Of a stretch of 64,000 bases of DNA, positions 30,966-40,388 are shown piece after piece (the first letter of the stretch is position 1; every line of letters starts with the position of its first letter). The stretch spans positions 62,001 to 126,000 of the forward strand of contig NZ_VMBP01000002.1 in the NCBI RefSeq assembly GCF_007559435.1, given 5' to 3'. The notes beneath the pieces were generated by a model that had not been told where the DNA came from, did not search any database, and worked only from the letters and a program-made list of their open reading frames with translations. Source of the stretch: Ancylobacter moscoviensis (GTDB taxonomy: Bacteria > Pseudomonadota > Alphaproteobacteria > Rhizobiales > Xanthobacteraceae). The position numbers were made by a program, and so were the translations under genes.

Positions 30966-32232
30966 GCAGGGCACTGAGTCCATAGCCATCGGGCGGCGCG
31001 ACGATGCGCCGGAGGCGCGCTGGTTGTCCATCGTCGGGATCGGCGAGGAGGGCCTCGATGGCCTCTCGCCCGCCGCCCGCGCCGCCATCGAGGCGGCGGA
31101 GGTGGTGTTCGGCGGGGCGCGGCATCTGGCGCTGGCGGGTGCGTCGGTGACGGGAACGGCAGTGGCGTGGCCGAGCCCGTTCGAGCGGGGGATCGAGCAG
31201 GTGCTCGCCATGCGCGGACGGAAGGTCTGCGTCCTCGCCTCGGGCGACCCGTTCCTCCACGGCGTCGGCGCGACGCTGGCGCGCCACCTGCCGGCCGGGG
31301 AGATGCGGGTCATTCCCGCGCCGTCTTCCTACAGCCTCGCCGGTGCCCGCCTCGGCTGGCCGCTGGCGGAGACGACGTGCCTGACCGTGCATGGCCGCTC
31401 GCTCGATCTCGTCCGCGCGCATCTGCATCCCGGCCGGCGGCTGCTGGTGCTGACCTCCGACGGGGCGGGACCGGGCGAGATCGCCAGGCTGATGACCGGG
31501 AGCGGCTTCGGCGGCTCCACGCTGCACGTGCTGGAAGCGCTGGGCGGGCCGCGCGAGCGGGTGCGCTCGGCGACGGCGGCGGCGTTCGACCTCGCCGATG
31601 TCGACCCGCTCAACCTTCTGGGCATCGAGGTCGCGGCGGGGGAGGGCGCACGGATCATCGCCCGTGCGCCCGGCCTGCCGGACGACCTGTTCGAGCATGA
31701 CGGGCAGCTCACCAAGCGCGAGATCCGGGCGCTGACGCTTTCCGCCCTGGCGCCGCGCCGGGGCGAGCTTCTGTGGGACATCGGCGCCGGGGCGGGGTCC
31801 GTCAGCATCGAATGGATGCTGGCCGACCCCTCGCTCGAAGCGGTCGGCATCGAGGAGCGGCCGGAGCGGGCGGCGCGGGCGCGGCGCAACGCGCAGGCGC
31901 TCGGCGTGCCGGGGCTCGCGATCGTCGAGGGCCGGGCGCCGGATGCGCTGGCCGACCTGCCGGCGCCCGACGTGGTGTTCATCGGCGGCGGGGCGGGCGA
32001 ACCGGGCGTGATGGACGCCGCCATCGCGGCGCTGAAGCCGGGCGGGCGGCTGGTCGTCAACGCGGTGACGCTGGAGACCGAGGCGCTGCTGATCGCCCGC
32101 CACGCGGCGCAGGGCGGCGAGCTGGTGCGCCTTTCCGTCGCCCGCGCGGCGCCGGTGGGGGGGCTCACCGGCTGGCGGCCGGCGATGCCGGTGACGCAAT
32201 GGAGCTGGGCGAAGCCGGGAGGCGCGTCGTGA
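30964..32232 (+). CDS. cobL: Precorrin-6Y C5,15-methyltransferase (decarboxylating) CobL
   Basis: A 422-residue two-domain enzyme. The N-terminal CbiE-type domain (about residues 20-220) has LSIVGIGEEGLDGLSPAAR and ASGDPFLHGVGATLARHL. The C-terminal CbiT-type domain (about 225-420) begins HDGQLTKREIRALTLSAL and has the SAM motif LLWDIGAGAGSVSIEW. Together they methylate C-5 and C-15 and decarboxylate the C-12 acetate chain. The ATG at 30964 overlaps the cobK start; a TTG at 31022 with GGAGG upstream is an alternative that would begin right at LSIVGIG. It overlaps cobE by GTGA. Confidence 0.94.
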   Translation: MQGTESIAIGRRDDAPEARWLSIVGIGEEGLDGLSPAARAAIEAAEVVFGGARHLALAGASVTGTAVAWPSPFERGIEQVLAMRGRKVCVLASGDPFLHGVGATLARHLPAGEMRVIPAPSSYSLAGARLGWPLAETTCLTVHGRSLDLVRAHLHPGRRLLVLTSDGAGPGEIARLMTGSGFGGSTLHVLEALGGPRERVRSATAAAFDLADVDPLNLLGIEVAAGEGARIIARAPGLPDDLFEHDGQLTKREIRALTLSALAPRRGELLWDIGAGAGSVSIEWMLADPSLEAVGIEERPERAARARRNAQALGVPGLAIVEGRAPDALADLPAPDVVFIGGGAGEPGVMDAAIAALKPGGRLVVNAVTLETEALLIARHAAQGGELVRLSVARAAPVGGLTGWRPAMPVTQWSWAKPGGAS

Positions 32233-32627
32233 TCGTGGCCGGCGTCGGCAGCCGTCGCGGGGTGACGGCGGAGGAGGTCTGCGCGGCGGTGCGCGGGGCG
32301 CTGGCGCGCCACGACGTGAAGCTGTGCGACATCTCGGTGATGGCGACGCCGGCGATCAAGGGCGGCGAGGCCGGCATCATCAAGGCGGCGCTCGATCTCG
32401 GGCTGCTGTTGGTGATGGTGCCGCAGGCGCAGCTGGAATCCGCCGGGGAACGGGCGGTGACGCATTCCGAGCGCGTGGTGGCGCTGATGGGCGTGCCCTC
32501 GGTGGCGGAAGCCTCGGCGCTGGCGGTGGCCGGCCGGCGCTCGACGCTGATCGGGCCGCGCTTCGTGCTGGGGCCGGTGACCTGCGCGCTGGCGCGCGAG
32601 GCTGAAAAAGGGGTGGAGACGCCGTGA
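32229..32627 (+). CDS. cobE: Cobalamin biosynthesis protein CobE
   Basis: A 132-residue protein matching the C-terminal domain of CbiG, called CobE in the aerobic pathway. Its exact role is unclear; it may assist an early methylation or ring-modification step. The sequence opens [17 protein letters not shown], then [19 protein letters not shown] and [12 protein letters not shown], the CbiG_C/CobE signature. The GTG at 32229 has GGGAGG six bases upstream and overlaps the cobL stop; an in-frame ATG at 32199 would add ten residues but has a poorer site. It overlaps cobM by GTGA. Confidence 0.88.
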   Translation: MIVAGVGSRRGVTAEEVCAAVRGALARHDVKLCDISVMATPAIKGGEAGIIKAALDLGLLLVMVPQAQLESAGERAVTHSERVVALMGVPSVAEASALAVAGRRSTLIGPRFVLGPVTCALAREAEKGVETP

Positions 32628-33382
32628 CCGTGCATTTCATCGGCGCCGGGCCCGGCGCAGCGGACCTGATGACGCTGCGCGGGCGCGACCTCATCGCCCG
32701 CTGCCCCGTCTGCCTCTATGCCGGCTCCATCGTGCCGCCCGAGGTGCTGGGCTGGTGCCCGGAGGGCGCGCGCATCGTCGACACGGCGCCGCTGTCGCTC
32801 GACGAGATCGAGGCGGAATTCCTTGCCGCCGCCGCCGCCGGGCTCGACGTGGCGCGGCTGCAGTCCGGCGACCTGTCGATCTATTCGGCGGTGGCCGAGC
32901 AGACGCGGCGGCTGGAGCGGGCCGGGATCGCCTACACGCTCACCCCCGGCGTGCCGGCCTTCGCGGCGGCGAGCGCGGTGCTGGGACGCGAGCTGACCGT
33001 GCCGGGGCTGGCGCAGAGCGTGGTCATCACGCGGGTTTCCGGGCGGGCCTCGGCCATGCCGGAGGGCGAGACGCTGGCCGCCTTCGGCGCGACGGGCGCG
33101 ACGCTCGCCATCCATCTCGCCATCCATGCGCTGGAGACGGTGGTGCGCGAGCTGACGCCGCTCTACGGCGCCGACTGCCCGGTCGCCGTGGTGGTGGAGG
33201 CGACGCGGCCAGCCGAGCGGGTCATCGCCGGCACGCTCGGCGACATCCTTGCCAAGGTCGCGGCCGAGCCGGTGGAGCGCACGGCGCTGATCATGGTCGG
33301 GCGGGCGCTGGCGGCGGAGGATTTCCGCGAGAGCGCGCTCTACGACGCCGCCTATCAGCGCCGCTTCCGGGGGCGGGGATGA
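32624..33382 (+). CDS. cobM: Precorrin-4 C11-methyltransferase CobM
   Basis: A 252-residue SAM-dependent methyltransferase acting on C-11 to give precorrin-5. It starts with GTG, overlapping the cobE stop. Landmarks are [48 protein letters not shown] and [19 protein letters not shown]. The C-terminal [19 protein letters not shown] is the expected end. 277 bp with a palindromic repeat separates it from cobB. Confidence 0.95.
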   Translation: MTVHFIGAGPGAADLMTLRGRDLIARCPVCLYAGSIVPPEVLGWCPEGARIVDTAPLSLDEIEAEFLAAAAAGLDVARLQSGDLSIYSAVAEQTRRLERAGIAYTLTPGVPAFAAASAVLGRELTVPGLAQSVVITRVSGRASAMPEGETLAAFGATGATLAIHLAIHALETVVRELTPLYGADCPVAVVVEATRPAERVIAGTLGDILAKVAAEPVERTALIMVGRALAAEDFRESALYDAAYQRRFRGRG

Positions 33383-33498
33383 GGAGGCGCGAGATTAGCA
33401 CCCGTCGAGGCGCGGGCCATGCCCGGGCACCTCGGGACGACGTGCCCCCGGGAAAGCAACGTCATCCCAAGAGCCTGACGGACACGTCCCCGAACGCC

Positions 33499-33591
33499 GT
33501 CATCCCCGGGCGTGTCCCGGGGGTCCACGACTTTGCCACCGCTTCTACCCGGCCGATAGGCGTGGATGGCCGGGACAAGCCCGGCCATGAC
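33499..33591. repeat. Palindromic repeat between cobM and cobB
   Basis: A 93-bp element from GTCATCCCCGGG to CCATGAC. The right half, from GGCGTGG onwards, is identical over more than 30 bases to the copy inside cobN, with the hairpin ATGGCCGGG/CCCGGCCAT (33566-33588). A shorter, more decayed stretch with the palindrome TGCCCGGGCA lies just upstream at 33420-33429. Apart from these, the 277-bp cobM-cobB gap shows nothing. Confidence 0.85.
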
Positions 33592-33659
33592 GGCGCCTTT
33601 GTCATCGCCGCTGAGACCTTGCCGCCGGCCTCGAAGGATGTAGCCGCTGGAGCCATTTC

Positions 33660-34988
33660 ATGACCGCGCGCGGCTTCATCATCGCGGCGCCGCGCTCGGG
33701 GTCGGGCAAGACGACGGTGACGCTCGGGCTCGCCTCGGCCTTCGCGGCGCGGGGCGTCGGCGTGCGCGCGGTGAAGTCCGGGCCGGATTATATCGACCCC
33801 GCCTTCCATGCCGCCGCCACGGGCCGGCCGGGGCTGAACCTCGACAGCTTCGCCATGCCGCCCGCGCTGATCGACGCGCTGGCCGCGGAGGCGGCGGAAG
33901 GCGCCGATCTCGTCATCGTCGAGGCATCGATGGGGCTGTTCGACGGCATCGTCGGCGAGCCGGGGCGGACGGGGGCGGCGGCGGACCTCGCGGCGCGGCT
34001 CGGCCTGCCGGTGGTGCTGGTGCTCGACATTTCCGGCCAGTCGCAATCGGCCGCCGCCGTGGTGCGGGGCTTCGCGACGCACGATCCCGACGTGCGGATC
34101 GCCGGGGTGATCCTCAACAAGGTGGCGAGCGAGCGCCACCGTGCGCAGGCGGGCGAGGCGATCGCCGCGCTGGGTATCCAGATATTGGGCAGTCTGCCGC
34201 GTGAGGGGGCGGTGAGCCTGCCGGAGCGGCATCTCGGCCTCGTGCAGGCCGCCGAGCATCCCGAGCTTGCCGGGCAGCTCGCCGCGCTGGCGGAGCGGGC
34301 GGAGCGGCATATCGACCTCGATGCGCTGGCGGGGATCGCCGTGCCGATGATGCCCGCCGGAGGGCCGGCGCCGCTGGCGCTGCCGCCGCCCGGCCAGCGC
34401 ATCGCGCTCGCCAGCGACGTCGCCTTCTCCTTCGCCTATGAGCATCTGGTCGCCGGCTGGCGGCGGGCGGGGGCGGAAATCCTGCCGTTCTCGCCGCTCG
34501 CCGACGAGGCGCCGGCGGCGGACGCCGACGCCTGCTGGCTGCCGGGCGGCTATCCCGAGCTGCATGCCGGCACGCTGGCGAGCGCCGCGCATTTCCTCGA
34601 CGGCGTGCGGGACTTCGCGCGGACGCGGCCGGTGCATGGGGAGTGCGGCGGCTTCATGGTGCTGGGCGAGGCGATCGAGGATGCCGAGGGCGTGCCGCAC
34701 CGCATGCTCGGCCTGCTCGGCCACGCCACCAGCTTCGCCCGGCGAAAGCTCAATCTCGGCTACCGGCGGGCGGCGACGCTGGCGGCCTCGCCGATCGGCC
34801 CGGCGGGCACGCGGCTGCGCGGCCACGAGTTCCATTATGCCAGCGTCACACGTCAGGGCGACGATGCGCCGCTTGTCGAATTGAGCGACGGACAGGGTAA
34901 GGGAATAGGACCGGCCGGGAGCCGCCGCGGGCGGGTCTCGGGAACCTTCTTCCACGTCATCGCCGTTGAACAAGCCGAACTGGAGTGA
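33660..34988 (+). CDS. cobB: Cobyrinic / hydrogenobyrinic acid a,c-diamide synthase CobB
   Basis: A 442-residue ATP- and glutamine-dependent amidotransferase for the a and c side chains, the step before cobalt insertion in the aerobic route. The N-terminal ATPase domain has AAPRSGSGKTTVTLGLA and VKSGPDYIDPAFHAA. VIVEASMGLFDGIVGE and VILNKVASERHRAQ follow. The C-terminal glutaminase domain has LPGGYPELHAGTLA and the nucleophile region HGECGGFMVLGEAI (Cys near 329). GGAG lies eight bases before the ATG. It overlaps nothing but ends 3 bp before the DUF423 gene. Confidence 0.95.
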   Translation: MTARGFIIAAPRSGSGKTTVTLGLASAFAARGVGVRAVKSGPDYIDPAFHAAATGRPGLNLDSFAMPPALIDALAAEAAEGADLVIVEASMGLFDGIVGEPGRTGAAADLAARLGLPVVLVLDISGQSQSAAAVVRGFATHDPDVRIAGVILNKVASERHRAQAGEAIAALGIQILGSLPREGAVSLPERHLGLVQAAEHPELAGQLAALAERAERHIDLDALAGIAVPMMPAGGPAPLALPPPGQRIALASDVAFSFAYEHLVAGWRRAGAEILPFSPLADEAPAADADACWLPGGYPELHAGTLASAAHFLDGVRDFARTRPVHGECGGFMVLGEAIEDAEGVPHRMLGLLGHATSFARRKLNLGYRRAATLAASPIGPAGTRLRGHEFHYASVTRQGDDAPLVELSDGQGKGIGPAGSRRGRVSGTFFHVIAVEQAELE

Positions 34989-34991
34989 ACC

Positions 34992-35369
34992 ATGAACGCC
35001 TATCGCCGCTTCCTCGTCCTGCTGGCTGGCCTGATGGGAGCAGCGGGGGTGGCCGCGGCGGCGGCCGGGGCGCATGTGAACCCCGACCCGAACCTCGCCA
35101 CCGCCGCCAGCTTCCTGATGCTCGGCGCGGCGGCGGTTATCGGCGCCTGCGCGCTGGCCGCGGCGCGGGGGCAGGGCTGGTCCTTCGCGACGGCGGGCGG
35201 GGGAATCATCGCCCTGGGCACGCTGCTTTTCAGCGGCACGCTAGCCGGGCGGGTGCTCTGGGACGTGGTTCTTTTTCCTATGGCCGCGCCGATCGGCGGG
35301 ACTATGCTGATCGTCGGATGGCTGGTCCTGGGACTGGCGGCGTTCGAGCGGGGGAGCCGCGCCGGCTGA
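34992..35369 (+). CDS. DUF423 family membrane protein
   Basis: A 125-residue protein with four predicted transmembrane helices (about residues 7-28, 40-60, 68-88, 98-118). The family pattern is visible: a glycine- and alanine-rich first helix ending GAHV, then a LFSGTLAG motif before the third loop and PIGGTMLIVGWL near the end. The role of DUF423 (YgdD-type) proteins is unknown. It starts 3 bp after the cobB stop with GGAG upstream, so it may be co-transcribed with the cobalamin genes, but it is found widely without them. Confidence 0.82.
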   Translation: MNAYRRFLVLLAGLMGAAGVAAAAAGAHVNPDPNLATAASFLMLGAAAVIGACALAAARGQGWSFATAGGGIIALGTLLFSGTLAGRVLWDVVLFPMAAPIGGTMLIVGWLVLGLAAFERGSRAG

Positions 35370-35473
35370 AGTTGGCCAGAAGGTTGCATCAAACGAGAAC
35401 GGTATTCGCGAGAACGGCACCCGCCACCCGGCCGGGCCGGGGGCGGCAGCCGCAACGGGAGCACTAGCTGCAC

Positions 35474-37978
35474 ATGTCAGTCGAGGTCGAAGAGAAGATG
35501 CTGGACAAGCCGGAGACCGTCGCGCGCCCGGCAGCGGGCGGGAGCGGGGACGACGTCGCCCAGTTCCGCGCGGCGGTGATCTCCAAGCTCACCTATGCGG
35601 TGGGCAAGAACCCGGCGGCGGCGAGCGATCGCGACTGGTTCCTCGCCACCGCCTTCGCCACCCGCGACCGGATCGTCGACCGCTGGATCACCTCGACCCG
35701 CCAGACCTATTCGGAAGGCCGCAAGCGGGTCTACTACCTCTCGCTGGAGTTCCTCATCGGGCGGCTGCTGTTCGACGCGCTGACCAATCTGGAGATGCTG
35801 GAGACGGCGCGCTCGGCGCTGGGCGACCTCGGCGTCGACCTCGACCGGCTGCGGCAGGTGGAGCCGGACGCGGCGCTGGGCAATGGCGGCCTCGGGCGCC
35901 TCGCCGCCTGCTTCATGGACAGCATGGCGACGCTCTCCATCGCCGCCTATGGCTACGGCATCCGCTACGACCACGGCCTGTTCCGCCAGAGGATCAAGAA
36001 CGGCTGGCAGCAGGAATATCCCGAGGATTGGCTGTCCTTCGGCAATCCGTGGGAATTCGAGCGCCCCGAGGTCTATTACGATATCGGCTTCGGCGGCTCG
36101 GTGGAGGCGCTCCCGATGGGGGGCGACCGCAAGAAGCAGGTCTGGCATCCCGCCGAGACGGTGGAGGCGGTGGCCTATGACACGCCCATCGTCGGCTGGC
36201 GCGGCCACCATGTGAACACGCTGCGCCTGTGGTCGGCCCGCGCCGCCGATCCGCTGCGGCTCGACGCCTTCAACCAGGGCGACCATGTCGGCGCGCTGGC
36301 CGACCAGGTGAAGGCCGAGGCGATCTCCAAGGTGCTCTACCCGAGCGACGCGACGCCGGCCGGGCAGGAGCTGCGCCTGCGGCAGGAATACTTCTTCACC
36401 GCCGCCTCGCTGCGCGACCTGATCCGCCGCCATATCGACAGCTTCGGCGACGTGCGCTCGCTGCCCGACAAGGTGTCGATCCAGCTCAACGACACGCATC
36501 CTTCCATCGCCGTCGCCGAGCTGATGCGCACCCTGCTCGACGAGCACGACATCGAGTGGGATGAGGCGTTCGACATCACCGTGCGCACCATCTCCTACAC
36601 CAACCACACGCTCCTGCCCGAGGCGCTGGAGACCTGGCCGGTGCCGCTGATGGAGCGCGTGCTGCCGCGCCACATGCAGATCATCTACCTGCTCAACGCC
36701 AAGCATCTGGAGAAGGTGCGCGCCGAGTTCCCCGGCGACGACGCGCTGGCCAGCTCCGTGTCGCTGATCCAGGAGGATCACGGCCGGCGCGTGCGCATGG
36801 GCAATCTCGCCTTCCTCGGCTCGCACTCGATCAACGGCGTCGCGGCGCTGCACAGCGAGCTGATGAAGACCACGGTCTTCAAGGATTTCTACCGGCTGTT
36901 CCCCGACCGGATGAACAACAAGACCAACGGCATCACCTTCCGCCGCTGGCTCTACCAGGCCAATCCCGGCCTCACCAGCCTGCTGGTCGACGTGTGCGGG
37001 CCGGAGGTGCTGGACGACGCCTCGCAGCTCAAGAAGCTGGAAGCCTTCGCGGGCGATTCCTCGCTGCACGACCGGCTGGCCGCCGTGCGCCGGCAGAACA
37101 AGGTGGCGCTGGCGCGGATCATCCGTGACCGGCTCGACATCAAGGTCAATCCGGGCGCGCTGTTCGACGTCCAGATCAAGCGCATCCACGAATATAAGCG
37201 CCAGCTCCTGAACGTGCTGGAGACGATCGCGCTCTACGACTCCATGCGCGCCAACCCGACCCGGAACTGGGCGCCGCGGGTGAAGATCTTCTCCGGCAAG
37301 GCGGCGGCGAGCTACCAGATGGCCAAGCTCATCATCAAGCTCGCCAACGACGTGGCCCGCGTGGTCAACGACGACCCGACCGTGCGCGACCTGCTGAAGG
37401 TGGTGTTCCTGCCGAACTACAATGTCAGCCTCGCCGAGAGCATCATCCCGGCGGCGGACCTGTCCGAGCAGATCTCCACCGCCGGCATGGAAGCCTCCGG
37501 CACCGGCAACATGAAGATGGCGCTCAACGGCGCGCTGACCATCGGCACGCTCGACGGCGCCAATGTCGAGATCAAGGAGCATGTCGGCGACGACAACATC
37601 TTCATCTTCGGCCTGACCGCCGAGGAAGTGGAGGAGCGCCGCCGCAACGGCATCGACGAGGCGGGTGCGATCCGCGACTCCCACCACCTCGGCGAGGTGC
37701 TGGACGCGGTGGGCTCGGGCGTGTTCTCGCCCGACGAGCCCGACCGCTTCCGGCCGCTGGTCGATGCGCTGCGCCACCACGACTACTTCCTCGTGACGGC
37801 GGATTTCGACGCCTATTGGGACGCCCAGCGCGAGGTCGACGCGCGCTGGAACGACCGGGCGGCGTGGTGGACCTCGAGCGCGATCAACACCGCCAATATG
37901 GGCTGGTTCTCCTCCGACCGGACGATCACCGAATACGCCACCGAGATCTGGAACGTGCCGGTGCGGCCCGTCCGCTGA
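35474..37978 (+). CDS. glgP: Glycogen phosphorylase GlgP
   Basis: An 834-residue GT35 phosphorylase that releases glucose 1-phosphate from non-reducing ends of glycogen. The pyridoxal-phosphate Lys is Lys681 in the motif EASGTGNMKMALNGALTIG. YYLSLEFLIGRLL, LGNGGLGRLAACFMDS, QLNDTHPSIAVAELMR and QIKRIHEYKRQLLN are all present. It is the first gene of the glycogen cluster, about 100 bp after the DUF423 gene, and glgB follows after 152 bp. It has GGGAG about 13 bases before the start. Confidence 0.97.
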   Translation: MSVEVEEKMLDKPETVARPAAGGSGDDVAQFRAAVISKLTYAVGKNPAAASDRDWFLATAFATRDRIVDRWITSTRQTYSEGRKRVYYLSLEFLIGRLLFDALTNLEMLETARSALGDLGVDLDRLRQVEPDAALGNGGLGRLAACFMDSMATLSIAAYGYGIRYDHGLFRQRIKNGWQQEYPEDWLSFGNPWEFERPEVYYDIGFGGSVEALPMGGDRKKQVWHPAETVEAVAYDTPIVGWRGHHVNTLRLWSARAADPLRLDAFNQGDHVGALADQVKAEAISKVLYPSDATPAGQELRLRQEYFFTAASLRDLIRRHIDSFGDVRSLPDKVSIQLNDTHPSIAVAELMRTLLDEHDIEWDEAFDITVRTISYTNHTLLPEALETWPVPLMERVLPRHMQIIYLLNAKHLEKVRAEFPGDDALASSVSLIQEDHGRRVRMGNLAFLGSHSINGVAALHSELMKTTVFKDFYRLFPDRMNNKTNGITFRRWLYQANPGLTSLLVDVCGPEVLDDASQLKKLEAFAGDSSLHDRLAAVRRQNKVALARIIRDRLDIKVNPGALFDVQIKRIHEYKRQLLNVLETIALYDSMRANPTRNWAPRVKIFSGKAAASYQMAKLIIKLANDVARVVNDDPTVRDLLKVVFLPNYNVSLAESIIPAADLSEQISTAGMEASGTGNMKMALNGALTIGTLDGANVEIKEHVGDDNIFIFGLTAEEVEERRRNGIDEAGAIRDSHHLGEVLDAVGSGVFSPDEPDRFRPLVDALRHHDYFLVTADFDAYWDAQREVDARWNDRAAWWTSSAINTANMGWFSSDRTITEYATEIWNVPVRPVR

Positions 37979-38130
37979 CGCCGGCGAGCCGGGCGGCGCC
38001 TCGCCCGGCTCCGCCTCCGCCGTGCCTTCCGGAATCGTCCTGACGCGTGGATGTTGTTTTGGCAGTAGAGGAACCTTTCCTGCGTCGTTATCGTGGACCC
38101 GATGGTCCGACACAGGAAGGATTGGTCGTG

Positions 38131-40365
38131 ATGTTCGCGTGGCAGGCGCCCGACCGGGAGGTCGACGCACTCGTTGGGGGCCGCCACAACGATCCTTTCG
38201 CCCTGCTCGGGCCGCATGAGAGCCCGGACGGCCTCGTCATCCGCGCCTTCGTTCCCCATGCCGGCACGCTGGAGGCCATCGAGGCCGACGGCTCGGTCAT
38301 CGCCGAGCTGGGCCGCCGGCACGATGCCGGCTTCTTCGAGGGGCTGGTGCCCGGCCGTCCCGCCTGGGCGCGCTATTGCCTGCGCGCCCGCAACGACGGC
38401 GGCGAATGGGTGCTGCACGATCCCTATTCCTTCGGCCCGGCGCTGGGGCCGATGGACGACTATCTCCTCGTCGAGGGCACGCACCGCCAGCTCTACGAGC
38501 GGCTCGGCGCGCATCCTTGCGAGCATGAGGGCGTGGCCGGCGTGCGCTTCGCGGTGTGGGCGCCGAACGCCTCGCGCGTCTCCGTGGTGGGCGACTTCAA
38601 CCAGTGGGACGGCCGCCGGCACCAGATGCGCAAGCGCGTCGACAGCGGGCTGTGGGAGATCTTCGCGCCGGAGGTGGGCGAGGGGACGATCTACAAATAC
38701 GAGATCGTCGCCGCCGACGGGCGCCTGCTGCCGCTGAAGGCCGACCCCTTCGGCTTCGCCGGCGAGATGCGCCCGGCGACCGGCTCGGTGGTGGCGCGCA
38801 CCGACAATTTCGTCTGGCACGACGAGGCGCACGTCGCCGCGCGCGACAGCGGGGAGGCGCGTCGGCGGCCGATGGCGACCTACGAGGTGCATCTCGGCTC
38901 CTGGCGGCGGGGCGAATGGAACCGCTTCCTGACCTATGACGAGCTGGCCGACCAGCTCATTCCCTATGCCGCCTGGATGGGCTTCACCCATATCGAGCTG
39001 CTGCCGGTCTCCGAGCACCCGCTCGACCAGAGCTGGGGCTACCAGCCGATCGGCCTGTTCGCGCCGACCAGCCGCTTCGGCGACCCGGCCGGCTTCGCGC
39101 GCTTCGTCGACCGGGCGCATCAGGCGGGGCTGTCGGTGATCCTCGACTGGGTGCCGGCGCATTTCCCGACCGACATCCACGGCCTCGCGCATTTCGACGG
39201 CACCGCGCTCTACGAGCATCCGGACCCGCGGCGCGGATTTCATCCCGACTGGAATACGGCGATCTACGACTTCGGCCGGCGCGAAGTCGCCAATATGCTG
39301 ATCGCCAACGCGCTGTACTGGCTCGACCGTTTCCACATCGACGGGCTGCGCGTGGATGCGGTGGCCTCGATGCTCTACCTGAACTACTCGCGCAAGGAAG
39401 GCGAATGGGCGCCGAACCCGGACGGCTCCAACGACAACAAGGATGCCGTCGCCTTCCTGCGCCGCGCCAACGAGACCATCTATGCCGCGCATCCCGGCAC
39501 GGTGGTGATCGCCGAGGAATCCACCTCCTGGGCCGGCGTCTCGCATCCCGCCTATGCCGGCGGGCTCGGCTTCGGCTTCAAGTGGAACATGGGCTGGATG
39601 CACGACACGCTCGACTACATGTCGACGGAATCGGTCTACCGCCCCTGGCACCACGACAAGATCACCTTCGGCATCACCTACGCCTTCTCGGAGAATTTCG
39701 TGCTGCCGCTCTCCCATGATGAGGTGGTGCACGGGAAGGGCACGGTCTTCAGCCGCCTGCCGGGCGACGACTGGCAGCGCTTCGCCACCCAGCGTGCCTA
39801 TTACGCGATGATGTGGGCCTATCCCGGCAAGAAGCTGCTGTTCATGGGCCAGGAATTCGCCCAGCGCCGGGAGTGGAGCGAGGAGCGCTCGCTCGACTGG
39901 CACCTCCTCGACATGGGCCCGCACCATCGCGGCATGCAGCTTCTGGTGCGCGACCTGAACCATCTGTATCGCGACGAGCTTTCCCTGCACGCGCGGGACT
40001 GCGAGTCCGAAGGCTTTCGCTGGATCGTCGTCGACGACAAGAACCAGTCGGTGTTCGCCTGGCTCCGCCTCGGCCCGGACGGGGAGCCGCCGGTGGCGAT
40101 GGTCTCCAACCTGACCCCGGTGCCGCGCGAGCACTACCGGCTCGGCCTGCCCCATGCGGGCGTGTGGCGGGAGATCATGAACACGGACGCGGAGAACTAC
40201 GGCGGCTCCGGCATGGGCAATCTCGGCGCGGTGACGGCCGGCGAGGAGCCGGCGCACGGGCAGCCGGCGAGCGCCCATATTGTGTTACCGCCGCTCGCCA
40301 CGCTTTACTTCAGGTGGGAACCGGACGCGCCGACGCCGCAGGGCGGGGCGACGTCGCGGCAATAG
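38131..40365 (+). CDS. glgB: 1,4-alpha-glucan branching enzyme GlgB
   Basis: A 744-residue GH13 enzyme that cuts alpha-1,4 chains and re-attaches them as alpha-1,6 branches. An N-terminal carbohydrate-binding module (about residues 20-110) and CBM48 (about 125-220, [20 protein letters not shown]) precede the catalytic barrel. Barrel motifs are [10 protein letters not shown], the nucleophile in [12 protein letters not shown], acid/base in VIAEESTSW, and [12 protein letters not shown]. The ATG at 38131 has AGGAAGG upstream; the frame is open back to 38047 but without similarity. It is 23 bp before glgC. Confidence 0.96.
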   Translation: MFAWQAPDREVDALVGGRHNDPFALLGPHESPDGLVIRAFVPHAGTLEAIEADGSVIAELGRRHDAGFFEGLVPGRPAWARYCLRARNDGGEWVLHDPYSFGPALGPMDDYLLVEGTHRQLYERLGAHPCEHEGVAGVRFAVWAPNASRVSVVGDFNQWDGRRHQMRKRVDSGLWEIFAPEVGEGTIYKYEIVAADGRLLPLKADPFGFAGEMRPATGSVVARTDNFVWHDEAHVAARDSGEARRRPMATYEVHLGSWRRGEWNRFLTYDELADQLIPYAAWMGFTHIELLPVSEHPLDQSWGYQPIGLFAPTSRFGDPAGFARFVDRAHQAGLSVILDWVPAHFPTDIHGLAHFDGTALYEHPDPRRGFHPDWNTAIYDFGRREVANMLIANALYWLDRFHIDGLRVDAVASMLYLNYSRKEGEWAPNPDGSNDNKDAVAFLRRANETIYAAHPGTVVIAEESTSWAGVSHPAYAGGLGFGFKWNMGWMHDTLDYMSTESVYRPWHHDKITFGITYAFSENFVLPLSHDEVVHGKGTVFSRLPGDDWQRFATQRAYYAMMWAYPGKKLLFMGQEFAQRREWSEERSLDWHLLDMGPHHRGMQLLVRDLNHLYRDELSLHARDCESEGFRWIVVDDKNQSVFAWLRLGPDGEPPVAMVSNLTPVPREHYRLGLPHAGVWREIMNTDAENYGGSGMGNLGAVTAGEEPAHGQPASAHIVLPPLATLYFRWEPDAPTPQGGATSRQ

Positions 40366-40388
40366 GGACCTCAGGGAGACAACGCCAA

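Noticed and set aside
23075..33591. Possible CRISPR array from the repeated GTCATGGCC words
   Set aside because: The copies are kilobases apart, vary in length, and have no regular spacers; no cas gene is present.
33383..33659. Short open frames in the cobM-cobB gap
   Set aside because: They are built from the palindromic repeat and have no ribosome-binding site or similarity.
35477..38170. An 897-codon open frame opposite glgP
   Set aside because: It is the complementary strand of the clearly coding glgP and has no similarity to known proteins.
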